From positions 1-14,068 of the forward strand of contig CAMYKF010000424.1 in NCBI GenBank assembly GCA_947258905.1: a stretch of 14,068 bases of DNA, read 5' to 3'. Source of the stretch: an uncultured Pirellulaceae bacterium (GTDB lineage Bacteria > Planctomycetota > Planctomycetia > Pirellulales > Pirellulaceae). A program made the position numbers and the translations under genes. The notes beneath the pieces were generated by a model that was given only the letters and a program-made list of their open reading frames with translations, ran no database searches and had not been told where the DNA came from. This document shows positions 6,488 through 13,212 of this stretch, one piece after another. Within the stretch, counting starts at the first letter, position 1. Each line of letters starts with the position of its first letter.

Positions 6488-6871
6488 ATGACAAAAAATG
6501 AACTTACACATGCCATCATCGGAGCTGCGATTGAGGTGCATCGACGCCTGGGTCCGGGTTTGCTTGAATCAGCGTATCGTGCGTGTCTTGCGTATGAGTT
6601 GCGCAAAAGAGGATTTGAGGTCGAAGAAGAAAAGCCCGTGCCCGTGGTTTACGACGAGGTCAAGTTGGAATGCGGATTCCGGGCAGATTTGATTGTGAAT
6701 CGTCAAATCGTCGTCGAGTTGAAAGCCAAAACCTCTATTCATCCGGTAGACAAAGCGCAGGTCCTCTCACATTTGAGATTGTTGAAGCTGCGATTTGGGC
6801 TGTTGATCAATTTTCATGAGGAAAAGTTGTTGGATGGTGTTAGCCGGATCGTCAATGGATACGGCGATTGA
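6488..6871 (+). CDS. GxxExxY family protein (PDDEXK-like nuclease fold)
   Basis: This encodes 127 residues, the usual family length. The defining motif is in IGAAIEVHRRLGPGLLESAY (residues 10-29), with GPGLLESAY the most conserved part. The later CGFRADLIV and VVELKAK carry the spaced D and E-x-K expected of a PD-(D/E)xK nuclease core. The C-terminus LLINFHEEKLLDG and RIVNG is typical. The family (TIGR04256/PF13366) is widespread and has no settled function. I chose ATG 6488: the alternative GTG at 6467 lies inside the upstream palindrome, and family proteins start about 9 residues before IGxxxEV. No strong ribosome site is visible (weak GAGA). The gene is enclosed by palindromes ending 16 bases upstream and starting about 12 bases downstream, suggesting a mobile or mobilised unit. 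Confidence 0.9.
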   Translation: MTKNELTHAIIGAAIEVHRRLGPGLLESAYRACLAYELRKRGFEVEEEKPVPVVYDEVKLECGFRADLIVNRQIVVELKAKTSIHPVDKAQVLSHLRLLKLRFGLLINFHEEKLLDGVSRIVNGYGD

Positions 6872-6881
6872 ACAGAAAGCT

Positions 6882-6954
6882 AAAACACGGAGGCAGAGAG
6901 AACACAGAGAAGGAATAGAGAAAAGCTCTCTGTGACCTCTGTGCCTCTGTGTTT
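6882..6954. repeat. Right palindrome of the GxxExxY cassette
   Basis: The arms, 6882 to about 6910 and 6926-6954, pair as CACGGAGGC.GAGAGAACACAGAGA against TCTCTGTGACCTCTGTGCCT, with a few mismatches and a loop of about 15 bases. It has the same orientation as the left palindrome and an identical 29-base block at a 482-base offset. It begins 10-12 bases after the GxxExxY stop and ends 34 bases before the reductase start. It could serve as a hairpin terminator-like end, but the main signal is that it copies the left flank. Confidence 0.88.
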
Positions 6955-6988
6955 CAAAAAACGCCACGAGCGTCGGGAGAAGTTTAAT

Positions 6989-8050
6989 ATGTACGAAATC
7001 AACACATCTTCACCCGTCATGATGACCGGGGCCACTGGTTTTGTTGCCGGCTGGATCGTGAAAGGACTACTGGATGCTGGCGCGACCGTGCAAGCCGCCG
7101 TCCGGGATGCTGACAATCCCCAAAAAACAAGACACTTGCGGGAAATGGCCGATGATTCGCCGGGAAACATCAAGTTCTTTAAGGCGGACTTGTTGCTGCC
7201 GGGTTCGTATTCGGAAGCAATGCAGGATTGCTGCGTCGTTTTTCACACGGCTTCGCCGTTTACGTCCGACGTGGAGGATCCGCAAAAGGAGCTCGTCGAC
7301 CCAGCGCAGCTGGGCACGCGCAATGTGCTGGAACAGGCGAACGAGACCGATAGCGTCAAACGGGTTGTGCTGACCAGTTCCTGCGCGGCCATCTACGGAG
7401 ATAACGCGGACGTAGCCAAGGCTCCCGGCGGTGTCCTCACCGAAGAGATCTGGAATACCAGTTCCTCACTGGAACACCAGGCATACAGCTATTCCAAAAC
7501 GGTTGCCGAGAAAGAAGCATGGAAAATTGCGGATGCCCAGGATCGCTGGAAGCTGGTCGTGATCAATCCATCTCTTGTTATGGGACCGGGCACCAGGTCG
7601 AAGAGCACTTCAGAGAGTTTCTCGTTGATGAAACAGATGGGTGACGGCTCGATGAAATCCGGCGCACCGCGTTGGGGGATCGGCGTCGTGGATGTGCGAG
7701 ATCTCGCCCAGGCCCATATCGCAGCGGCTTACCATCCAGAAGCCACCGGGCGTCATATCATCTCGGGCAGCGATACCGATTTTTTGAAATTGGCGTCATG
7801 CCTGCTGGAGAAATACGGCAACAACTATCCCATTCCCCGCAAGCCAATTCCTAAATGGATGGTCTGGTTGCTTGGACCGATCCTCAACAAGAATATGACG
7901 CGCAAGGCTGTCTCCCTGAACGTTAACATTCCCTGGAAGGCGGACAACAGCAAGAGCATTCGCGAACTCGGTGTTTCCTACCGACCGTTAAAAACCACGG
8001 CCGAAGACATGTTTCAGCAAATGATTGATTCGGGATACTTCGACAAATAG
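6989..8050 (+). CDS. NAD(P)-dependent epimerase/dehydratase, dihydroflavonol 4-reductase-like
   Basis: This 353-residue extended short-chain dehydrogenase would reduce or oxidise a carbonyl/hydroxyl on a small molecule using NAD(P)H. The nucleotide-binding loop TGATGFVAG is at 13-21. AAVRD at 36-40, at the end of strand 2, resembles the NADP-preferring arginine position of DFR/CCR enzymes. VVFHTASPF is at 83-91, the active-site TSS at 129-131, and the catalytic Y-x-x-x-K in YSYSKTVAEK (Y166, K170). VINPSLVMGPG and GVVDVRDLAQAHIAA are also typical. ATG 6989 is preceded by GGGAGAA; the frame upstream to 6932 reads through the palindrome and is discarded. The substrate is unknown; sterol/3-beta-HSD-like or polyketide-like substrates are possible. 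A hairpin follows directly after the stop. Confidence 0.87.
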   Translation: MYEINTSSPVMMTGATGFVAGWIVKGLLDAGATVQAAVRDADNPQKTRHLREMADDSPGNIKFFKADLLLPGSYSEAMQDCCVVFHTASPFTSDVEDPQKELVDPAQLGTRNVLEQANETDSVKRVVLTSSCAAIYGDNADVAKAPGGVLTEEIWNTSSSLEHQAYSYSKTVAEKEAWKIADAQDRWKLVVINPSLVMGPGTRSKSTSESFSLMKQMGDGSMKSGAPRWGIGVVDVRDLAQAHIAAAYHPEATGRHIISGSDTDFLKLASCLLEKYGNNYPIPRKPIPKWMVWLLGPILNKNMTRKAVSLNVNIPWKADNSKSIRELGVSYRPLKTTAEDMFQQMIDSGYFDK

Positions 8051-8132
8051 GAACCTTTTAATCTCCCGATAATCTCCGTTTCATCAGTGTTTTGCCTGAA
8101 CAGGAGGGAACGGAGTTAATAAAGGTTCTTTT
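8051..8132 (+). terminator. Probable terminator hairpin after the reductase gene
   Basis: GAACCTTT at 8051-8058 pairs with AAAGGTTC at 8121-8128, followed by TTTT at 8129-8132. Inside, CTCCGTT pairs with AACGGAG, and CCTG-AA-CAGG forms an inner hairpin, giving a long nested stem. It starts on the base after the stop codon. The outer stem is A/T-rich and the T-run short, so it may instead fold as a leader of the idi gene, whose start is 28 bases on. Confidence 0.45.
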
Positions 8133-8159
8133 CCCGGCGTCTTGCAGTCGCGATAATGG

Positions 8160-8714
8160 GTGGCTAACCGGGAGACTGTCATCAACGCAGCGAATCAATC
8201 CAGGCCAGACTTGCTTATCCTCGTCGACGATGAAGATCGCGTCGTGGGCTTCGACGAAAAAATGGCCGTGCACCAGAACGGGGGCCGGCTGCATCGGGCA
8301 TTTTCGATTTTGATCTACAATTCGTCCGGCGAAATGTTGCTGCAGCGACGCGCCGCGTCGAAGTACCATTTCGGCGGCCTGTGGACCAATGCCTGTTGCG
8401 GCCATCCTGTTCAAGGCCAGGAGTTGCTGGATGCTGCACACCGACGACTGCAATTCGAGATGGGGTTCGACACGCCGCTCGAGGAGACCTTGTCGTTTAT
8501 CTACAAGGCAGAAGATTCGAAAAGCGGGCTGGTTGAGCACGAATACGATCATGTGCTGACGGGAACATATGATGGCGACCCGGTACCCAACCCGGACGAG
8601 GCCGACAAGTTCAAGTGGTTACCGGTGCCCGATTTGCGGGCCGACATGAAACGCGATCCGTCCAGATATACGCCATGGTTTCAGATTGTGATGGAACGGC
8701 TGGCAGATGACTGA
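8160..8714 (+). CDS. idi: Isopentenyl-diphosphate delta-isomerase, type 1
   Basis: This encodes 184 residues, the E. coli Idi size. It interconverts IPP and DMAPP in the cytoplasm. The Nudix-related core is clear: RLHRAFSILIYN, LLQRRAASKYHFGGLWTNAC with catalytic Cys80 in ACCGHP, RRLQFEMGF, and VEHEYDHVL. Expected metal ligands are present as H38, H45, H82, E126 and E128, with E100 as the magnesium ligand and E128 also acting as acid/base. The start is GTG 8160; the ATG at 8156 is out of frame and stops after three codons. There is no good ribosome site, but GATAAT lies 2 bases upstream, so the start is the least certain part. It heads a same-strand run with the transporter (121-base gap) and the HAD gene. 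Confidence 0.93.
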   Translation: MANRETVINAANQSRPDLLILVDDEDRVVGFDEKMAVHQNGGRLHRAFSILIYNSSGEMLLQRRAASKYHFGGLWTNACCGHPVQGQELLDAAHRRLQFEMGFDTPLEETLSFIYKAEDSKSGLVEHEYDHVLTGTYDGDPVPNPDEADKFKWLPVPDLRADMKRDPSRYTPWFQIVMERLADD

Positions 8715-8835
8715 AATCGCGGAAGCGCAGGGTAGTCATCAACGAAACATGCGTTAACATTTGGCCTGCCAAGGCATTTCCCGCAATCGTCCGGTATCCC
8801 CGCTAGCCGGCAGGCCGGAAACCGGGACTCACTGC

Positions 8836-11130
8836 ATGTTGCATAATTTCTATTCCCGATTTGGCCTCGCGATCATTCTGGCTACGATCGCCAGTCTTCC
8901 TCTGTTGTACCTCGGCGTGTCGCAGGCGATCCAGCAAAAACGCAGCGACGTCTACGACTTTTTCCCGGATGGATACCCGGACACCGATACCTACCGGTGG
9001 TTTCGGGAGGTGTTTGGGGGAGACCAGTATATTCTGGTCAGTTGGGATGGTTGTGTGACGGACGATCCTCGCCTGACCACATTCACCGACGCCGTTCTGG
9101 CCACCGATGGTCAGGCAACCGGTGGGCGATTCCGCGAAGCGATCACGGTCAACGACTTTACCGAACGTCTGGAATCGCTGGACAAAAATGTTGGTGTGGT
9201 TCAACTGCGGAGGATCGTCAGGAATCTGAAAGGCATCTTGCTGGGGCGCGATGGCAAGCAAACCTGCGTGATGTTGATGCTTTCGGAACGCGGTGAGGCA
9301 CAACACGGAGAAGCCGTGGAGAGCGTCCGCGATATCGCTGAACAGGCGTGCGAAATTTCCCGCAACGAGCTTCGGCTGGCTGGTTTGCCGGTAGAAAACT
9401 GGGCCGTCGACCGTGAAACCGAACGCACTTTGCTGTACCAGGGATGCCTGTCGGCCATCGTGGCGATCATCATCGCCTGGTATTTCCTGAGGAGCTGGCG
9501 GCTGTCGGCATGGGTGTTTTTTGTTTCGGCCTGCAGCGCCATGTTGAGCATCGCCATGATCTGGTTTAGCGGTGGCACTCTCGATGCCATTCAGATGACG
9601 ATGCCCGCCATCGTGTATGTTTTGACCCTGTCGGGCGCGATTCATCTGGTTAACTACTATCGCGATGCACAGGCCGAGGGGATCGCGCCCCGAGAAGCGG
9701 CAGCGGCGGCTGTCAAAAGTGGCTGGCTGCCGATTGCACTGGCCGCCGTGACCACAGCGCTGGGTTTGCTGTCGTTGCTGAGCAGTGACTTGCGAACCGT
9801 CAGAAACTTTGGCGTCTACACGGCAGCGGGTGTGGTTGGGGCACTGATATTTCTGCTTGGTTTTCTGCCCGCCGCGCTGTACCGCTGGCCAGTTGCCTCG
9901 GTCGGGTCGTCCCGCTCCGACCATTCCTGGATCGTCCGCATTCGCGATCGCCTGGCTGGGCTGGTCGTTCGTCGACACGCCATGATATGCGGGATGCTGC
10001 TGGTTTGCCTCGCGTTGTCCTCCGGAGGATTGTTGCGTATCGACCCCGAGTATCAGGTGCTCAGGTTGTTCGACGAGGATTCGGACATCATCCGCGACTA
10101 CAACTGGTTCGAGGAGAAAATCGGGCCCATGATGCCGCTGGAAATCGTCGTTGATTTCGACCGTGAATACTGCCGGCAAACCAATCTCGCACATCGCTTT
10201 GAAGTGATCGCGCGGATGCATCTGGCAATCCAGAAGCTTGACGAAGTGGGCAAGGTGACGTCGCTGTGGACTTTTTTGCCGGCGCCGCCATCCCGAACCG
10301 GAGTCCGCAATTATGTAAATCGCGAAATATTCAGCGACAAGGTCGCGCAGTTGATGAAGGACGGGTTCGTCGATCTGCCCTACATGGCATACGACGATGA
10401 CGAATCTCGGGAGCACTGGCGAATCACAGTGCGGTTGTGGACCCGCAGTGATGTCGATTACCGGGAATTCGTCGAGCAGGTCCGGCAGCAGGTTGAGCCG
10501 ATTGTCCGACGTTACCATCCGGTAGAAGGAGTTGCCATCCGTTATACGGGCATCGTTCCATTGATCAGTGCCGCGCAGGAAGCGCTGCTGCACGGACTGA
10601 CGAGGAGCATTATCCTGGCGTTTTTGCTGATTGCCGTCGTCATGATGGTCGTGCTGCGCAGTTTTGTCGCGGGATTGATGTCCATGATCCCGAACGTGTT
10701 TCCGGTCATCCTGGTGTTTGGCTGTATGGGGTGGTTGAACGTGCCGCTGGATGTTGGCTCAATGATCACGGCCACGGTTGCCATGGGTGTCGCTGTCGAC
10801 GACACCTTGCACATGCTGATTTGGTACCAGCGCGGCCTCGATCAGGGATTGGATCGACGCGAGGCGACATTGTCAGCGTACCGCAGGTGCGGCTTGGCGC
10901 TGTTTCATACCACAGCGATTGCCGGGCTGGGCCTGCTGGTCTTTGTCTTCAGCAATTACACATCGGCCCGGCAGTTTGGCGTACTGATGTTTCTGCTGCT
11001 GTCGGCCGCGCTGGTCGGGGATTTGTTGTTGTTGCCCGCCCTGCTGGTCGGACCCGTGGGGCGGTGGTTTCGCGCCCGACAAGCAATTGCGGGTCCAGAC
11101 CGGACGGGACTTGGCGCGGGAGGCCGGTAG
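8836..11130 (+). CDS. MMPL/RND family transporter
   Basis: This encodes 764 residues with the internal duplication typical of RND proteins. TM1 is at about 10-30, a soluble domain runs to about 198, and TM2-TM6 lie at about 200-350. TM7 is at about 382-402, a second soluble domain runs to about 587, and TM8-TM12 lie at about 588-740. DVYDFFPDGYPDTD after TM1 and IDPEYQVLRLFDEDSDI after TM7 are the matching entry segments of the two halves. GVAVDDTLHMLIWYQR in TM10 is the usual MMPL motif with acidic residues for proton coupling. Such proteins export lipids or hydrophobic compounds (MmpL lipids, hopanoids by HpnN). I chose ATG 8836 because it begins just before TM1; TTG 8761 would add 25 unconvincing residues. 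The 5' leader holds an 8-bp inverted repeat (8763-8770 / 8809-8816). The next gene starts one base after the stop. Confidence 0.9.
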   Translation: MLHNFYSRFGLAIILATIASLPLLYLGVSQAIQQKRSDVYDFFPDGYPDTDTYRWFREVFGGDQYILVSWDGCVTDDPRLTTFTDAVLATDGQATGGRFREAITVNDFTERLESLDKNVGVVQLRRIVRNLKGILLGRDGKQTCVMLMLSERGEAQHGEAVESVRDIAEQACEISRNELRLAGLPVENWAVDRETERTLLYQGCLSAIVAIIIAWYFLRSWRLSAWVFFVSACSAMLSIAMIWFSGGTLDAIQMTMPAIVYVLTLSGAIHLVNYYRDAQAEGIAPREAAAAAVKSGWLPIALAAVTTALGLLSLLSSDLRTVRNFGVYTAAGVVGALIFLLGFLPAALYRWPVASVGSSRSDHSWIVRIRDRLAGLVVRRHAMICGMLLVCLALSSGGLLRIDPEYQVLRLFDEDSDIIRDYNWFEEKIGPMMPLEIVVDFDREYCRQTNLAHRFEVIARMHLAIQKLDEVGKVTSLWTFLPAPPSRTGVRNYVNREIFSDKVAQLMKDGFVDLPYMAYDDDESREHWRITVRLWTRSDVDYREFVEQVRQQVEPIVRRYHPVEGVAIRYTGIVPLISAAQEALLHGLTRSIILAFLLIAVVMMVVLRSFVAGLMSMIPNVFPVILVFGCMGWLNVPLDVGSMITATVAMGVAVDDTLHMLIWYQRGLDQGLDRREATLSAYRRCGLALFHTTAIAGLGLLVFVFSNYTSARQFGVLMFLLLSAALVGDLLLLPALLVGPVGRWFRARQAIAGPDRTGLGAGGR

Positions 11131-11131
11131 G

Positions 11132-11758
11132 TTGCGTTACTCGCTGATTGTGTGGGACTTCGATGGCACGCTCGCCGACACGCTGGGTGACGCGTTGAGT
11201 ATCTGGAACGAAATGGCCGCTGAGCAAGGTTACCGTCAGGTCAACGACCCGCACAGGTTGCGGGAAATGAACGTGATGGAAATGGTCAGGGATTTGGGAG
11301 TTCCGGTCTGGAAGTTGCCGGCCTTGCGCAAGCATTTTTTGGCCAGACAGAAGAGTTTCATGGACAAGATCCAGTTGTATAGCGGGCTGGACGAAGTTTT
11401 TCGTCAGGTTGCAAAGGTTGGCGGCCAAATGGGAATTGTCTCCACCAATTCGCAAGACAACATCCAGATATGCCTGAATGCCAATCAGGTCAGCCAGTAT
11501 TTCTCCTTTGTTCTGACCTGTTCCCGCGTATTCGGAAAGGACCGGACGCTGGGACAAATTATCAAGAAGTATGCAATGGATCCGCGGCAGGTGTTGTATG
11601 TCGGTGACGAGGTCCGCGATATCGAGGCAGCGCAGCAGGCCAGCATCGACGTGGCAGCCGTGACCTGGGGGATGAACTCAAGCCGGCTGCTGGAGCAGTA
11701 TTCACCGACCTGGCTGATCGAAGAACCGAAACAACTCGCCAAATTGCTGACAGCTTGA
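11132..11758 (+). CDS. HAD superfamily hydrolase (phosphoglycolate phosphatase-like)
   Basis: This encodes 208 residues from a TTG at 11132, one base after the transporter stop. GGGAGG lies 8 bases upstream. A TTG at 11087, overlapping the transporter, is the alternative. All four HAD motifs are present: WDFDGTLADT with nucleophile D9 and D11; GIVSTN (S104/T105); K136 in FGKDRT; and VGDEVRDIEAA (D159, D163). An inserted helical cap lies at about 20-85, as in subfamily IA. It would hydrolyse a phosphate monoester in the cytoplasm; the substrate is unknown. Tight coupling to the transporter suggests co-translation. A role in removing a phosphate from a prenyl or lipid intermediate is speculation. 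Confidence 0.87.
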   Translation: MRYSLIVWDFDGTLADTLGDALSIWNEMAAEQGYRQVNDPHRLREMNVMEMVRDLGVPVWKLPALRKHFLARQKSFMDKIQLYSGLDEVFRQVAKVGGQMGIVSTNSQDNIQICLNANQVSQYFSFVLTCSRVFGKDRTLGQIIKKYAMDPRQVLYVGDEVRDIEAAQQASIDVAAVTWGMNSSRLLEQYSPTWLIEEPKQLAKLLTA

Positions 11759-11784
11759 AATGGCGAGCCACCATGAAGCAACGC

Positions 11785-12840
11785 TCAATGGGCCTGCCAG
11801 AACCATTTCTCCCGAGCCTCATCAACCAGCTTCAACAACATTGATTTGGGACCGCCATCCCGGATCGTGGCAAGTGCGTCCTTTGCCTTGAGCATGTAGT
11901 CATCGATTAATGAATGCGCGTACTCGATCGAATGGCTTTGAGCGATGGCATCACGCAGGATGTCCACATCACCCTCATCCAGTTCGTCCCCTTGCAAAAT
12001 TGCCGCGAGCTGTACCCGGCTTTCCGAAGATGACTCTCGCATGGCATGCACGACCATATAGTTCTTTTTGGTCTGCCTGAGATCAGCGTACAGCTCCTTT
12101 TTGACTTCGGTTTCCAGGCCGGTAATGTTGTTGATGTCGTTAATGATCTGGAAGATGAGTCCCGTATACCTGCCAAAATCAGCAAGTGCTGCCGTTTCCT
12201 CGTCAGTACCGCCGCCGGACAGCGCACCGACCCTGAAGCAGGATTCAATCAGCACAGCCGTTTTCTGGTAATGCAGTTTTTCAATCTCGTTCAGTTCCAC
12301 ATGATCCCGATCCCTGAACACCTCTTCCCGGATCTCCCCGAGGGAGAGTGTTTTGTAGGTGGTAATAAGCGTTTGCCAGGCATCAAGAAACCTGTCGCCG
12401 AGTATGTCACGAGATTCAAACAGGCCTTCAAATGCGAGAGATACCAACAGGTCCCCCATGACGACTGCCTTGGCCCTCGTGTACTTGTGATGAAAGGCCT
12501 CAACGCCGCGACGAAAATCATCGCCGTCGATCAAATCATCATGGATCAACGAGGCCTTGTGCAGTAATTCGAATGATGAGGCAATCGGGACGATCCGCCG
12601 CGAATCTCCGCCAACCGCTTCGCAGGCGATCATGACCAGCAGCGGACGAAACCTCATGCCAGAGGCGTTGACCGACCAGTCGTACATTTCCTGAAACTCG
12701 GGTTCATCGAAATTGATGGCACCCAAATGACGATTTACCCTGTCGATCTTTCTCTTCAGGATGGTCTTGTAGATGTGCTTGATGAACATGCGATGATGGC
12801 GAGGGAGCCTGCGGATTTGCCAAAAAAAACTGCGATGCAT
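11785..12840 (-). CDS. Polyprenyl synthetase family protein with a degenerate second Asp motif
   Basis: This encodes 351 residues of the all-alpha trans-prenyl diphosphate synthase fold, which condenses IPP onto an allylic diphosphate. The first Asp-rich motif is intact: IHDDLIDGDDFRRG (D101, D102, D105). The QKTA block with K193 and the LRQTKKN segment are also recognisable. Two key sites deviate. The usual GGKR-x-RP IPP-binding motif is SGMRFRP (Lys to Met at 62), and the second DDxxD is NDINN (N234, D235, N238). The protein may make an unusual chain, use other substrates or be a regulatory partner. The start at 12840 has GGAACGGGAA just upstream; ATG 12789 is the alternative. It is convergent with the HAD gene (26-base gap). 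Confidence 0.85.
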   Translation of the reverse strand: MHRSFFWQIRRLPRHHRMFIKHIYKTILKRKIDRVNRHLGAINFDEPEFQEMYDWSVNASGMRFRPLLVMIACEAVGGDSRRIVPIASSFELLHKASLIHDDLIDGDDFRRGVEAFHHKYTRAKAVVMGDLLVSLAFEGLFESRDILGDRFLDAWQTLITTYKTLSLGEIREEVFRDRDHVELNEIEKLHYQKTAVLIESCFRVGALSGGGTDEETAALADFGRYTGLIFQIINDINNITGLETEVKKELYADLRQTKKNYMVVHAMRESSSESRVQLAAILQGDELDEGDVDILRDAIAQSHSIEYAHSLIDDYMLKAKDALATIRDGGPKSMLLKLVDEAREKWFWQAH

Positions 12841-13212
12841 TTCCCGTTCCGCTCAGGAATCATTCCGCTCAGGACGCGTCCGGATTTACAGGATTATAAT
12901 AATCCGAATCAATCGGCGTTTACGGAAGTTTTGTCGGCTCGCAGCAAGGACGCATCGATCGGGCGAATTCGCACAATCGCGGCCGGCCTGGAGATGTTCG
13001 CTGCGGAACGGTTTTCCATACCGTCAGCTCGGCCTGTGACCTCGCGCAGGCCGTACGCAGTGAGACGCGTCGGTGCCGCAGCTTGAAACCGCTGGCTTCT
13101 CAAACCAGAATCTGGACTGCTCTGCGCTGTTAATTGGGCGCCGCGATTGCGTCGCGGCATTCGCGCACGGCAATGCCGATAAGATTGCAAAGTCCGACAC
13201 CGGTTTCAGATT
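12841..13212. promoter_or_regulatory. Divergent intergenic region between prenyl synthase and unknown gene
   Basis: No gene is seen in these 372 bases. They contain a 12-base direct repeat, TTCCGCTCAGGA, at 12847-12858 and 12863-12874, immediately upstream of the synthase start. A perfect odd palindrome, GGATTATAATAATCC, lies at 12891-12905 and includes a TATAAT on the minus strand (12893-12898); no matching -35 is found. Two hairpins share four bases: 13140-13158 and 13155-13178. Frames crossing it look random. Promoters for both flanking genes should lie here. Confidence 0.4.

Noticed and set aside
6035..6541. 168-codon minus-strand ORF across the left cassette palindrome
   Set aside because: Its Leu/Ser/Cys-rich translation comes from the hairpin arms (SLRVLCASVF) and it overlaps the better-supported secreted gene. 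Similar ORFs arise at the right palindrome (6767-7173) for the same reason.
8803..10593. 596-codon open frame on the minus strand opposite the MMPL gene
   Set aside because: It is antisense to a strong 12-TM transporter. Its translation is His/Gln/Asp-rich without a coherent fold, and no ribosome site is evident. A shadow ORF in GC-rich DNA explains it.
12046..12567. 173-codon plus-strand ORF opposite the prenyl synthase
   Set aside because: It is antisense to a well-conserved gene, with no recognisable domain.
12727..13086. 119-codon plus-strand ORF at the divergent region
   Set aside because: It begins inside the synthase gene and reads through the direct repeats and palindrome; the composition looks random.
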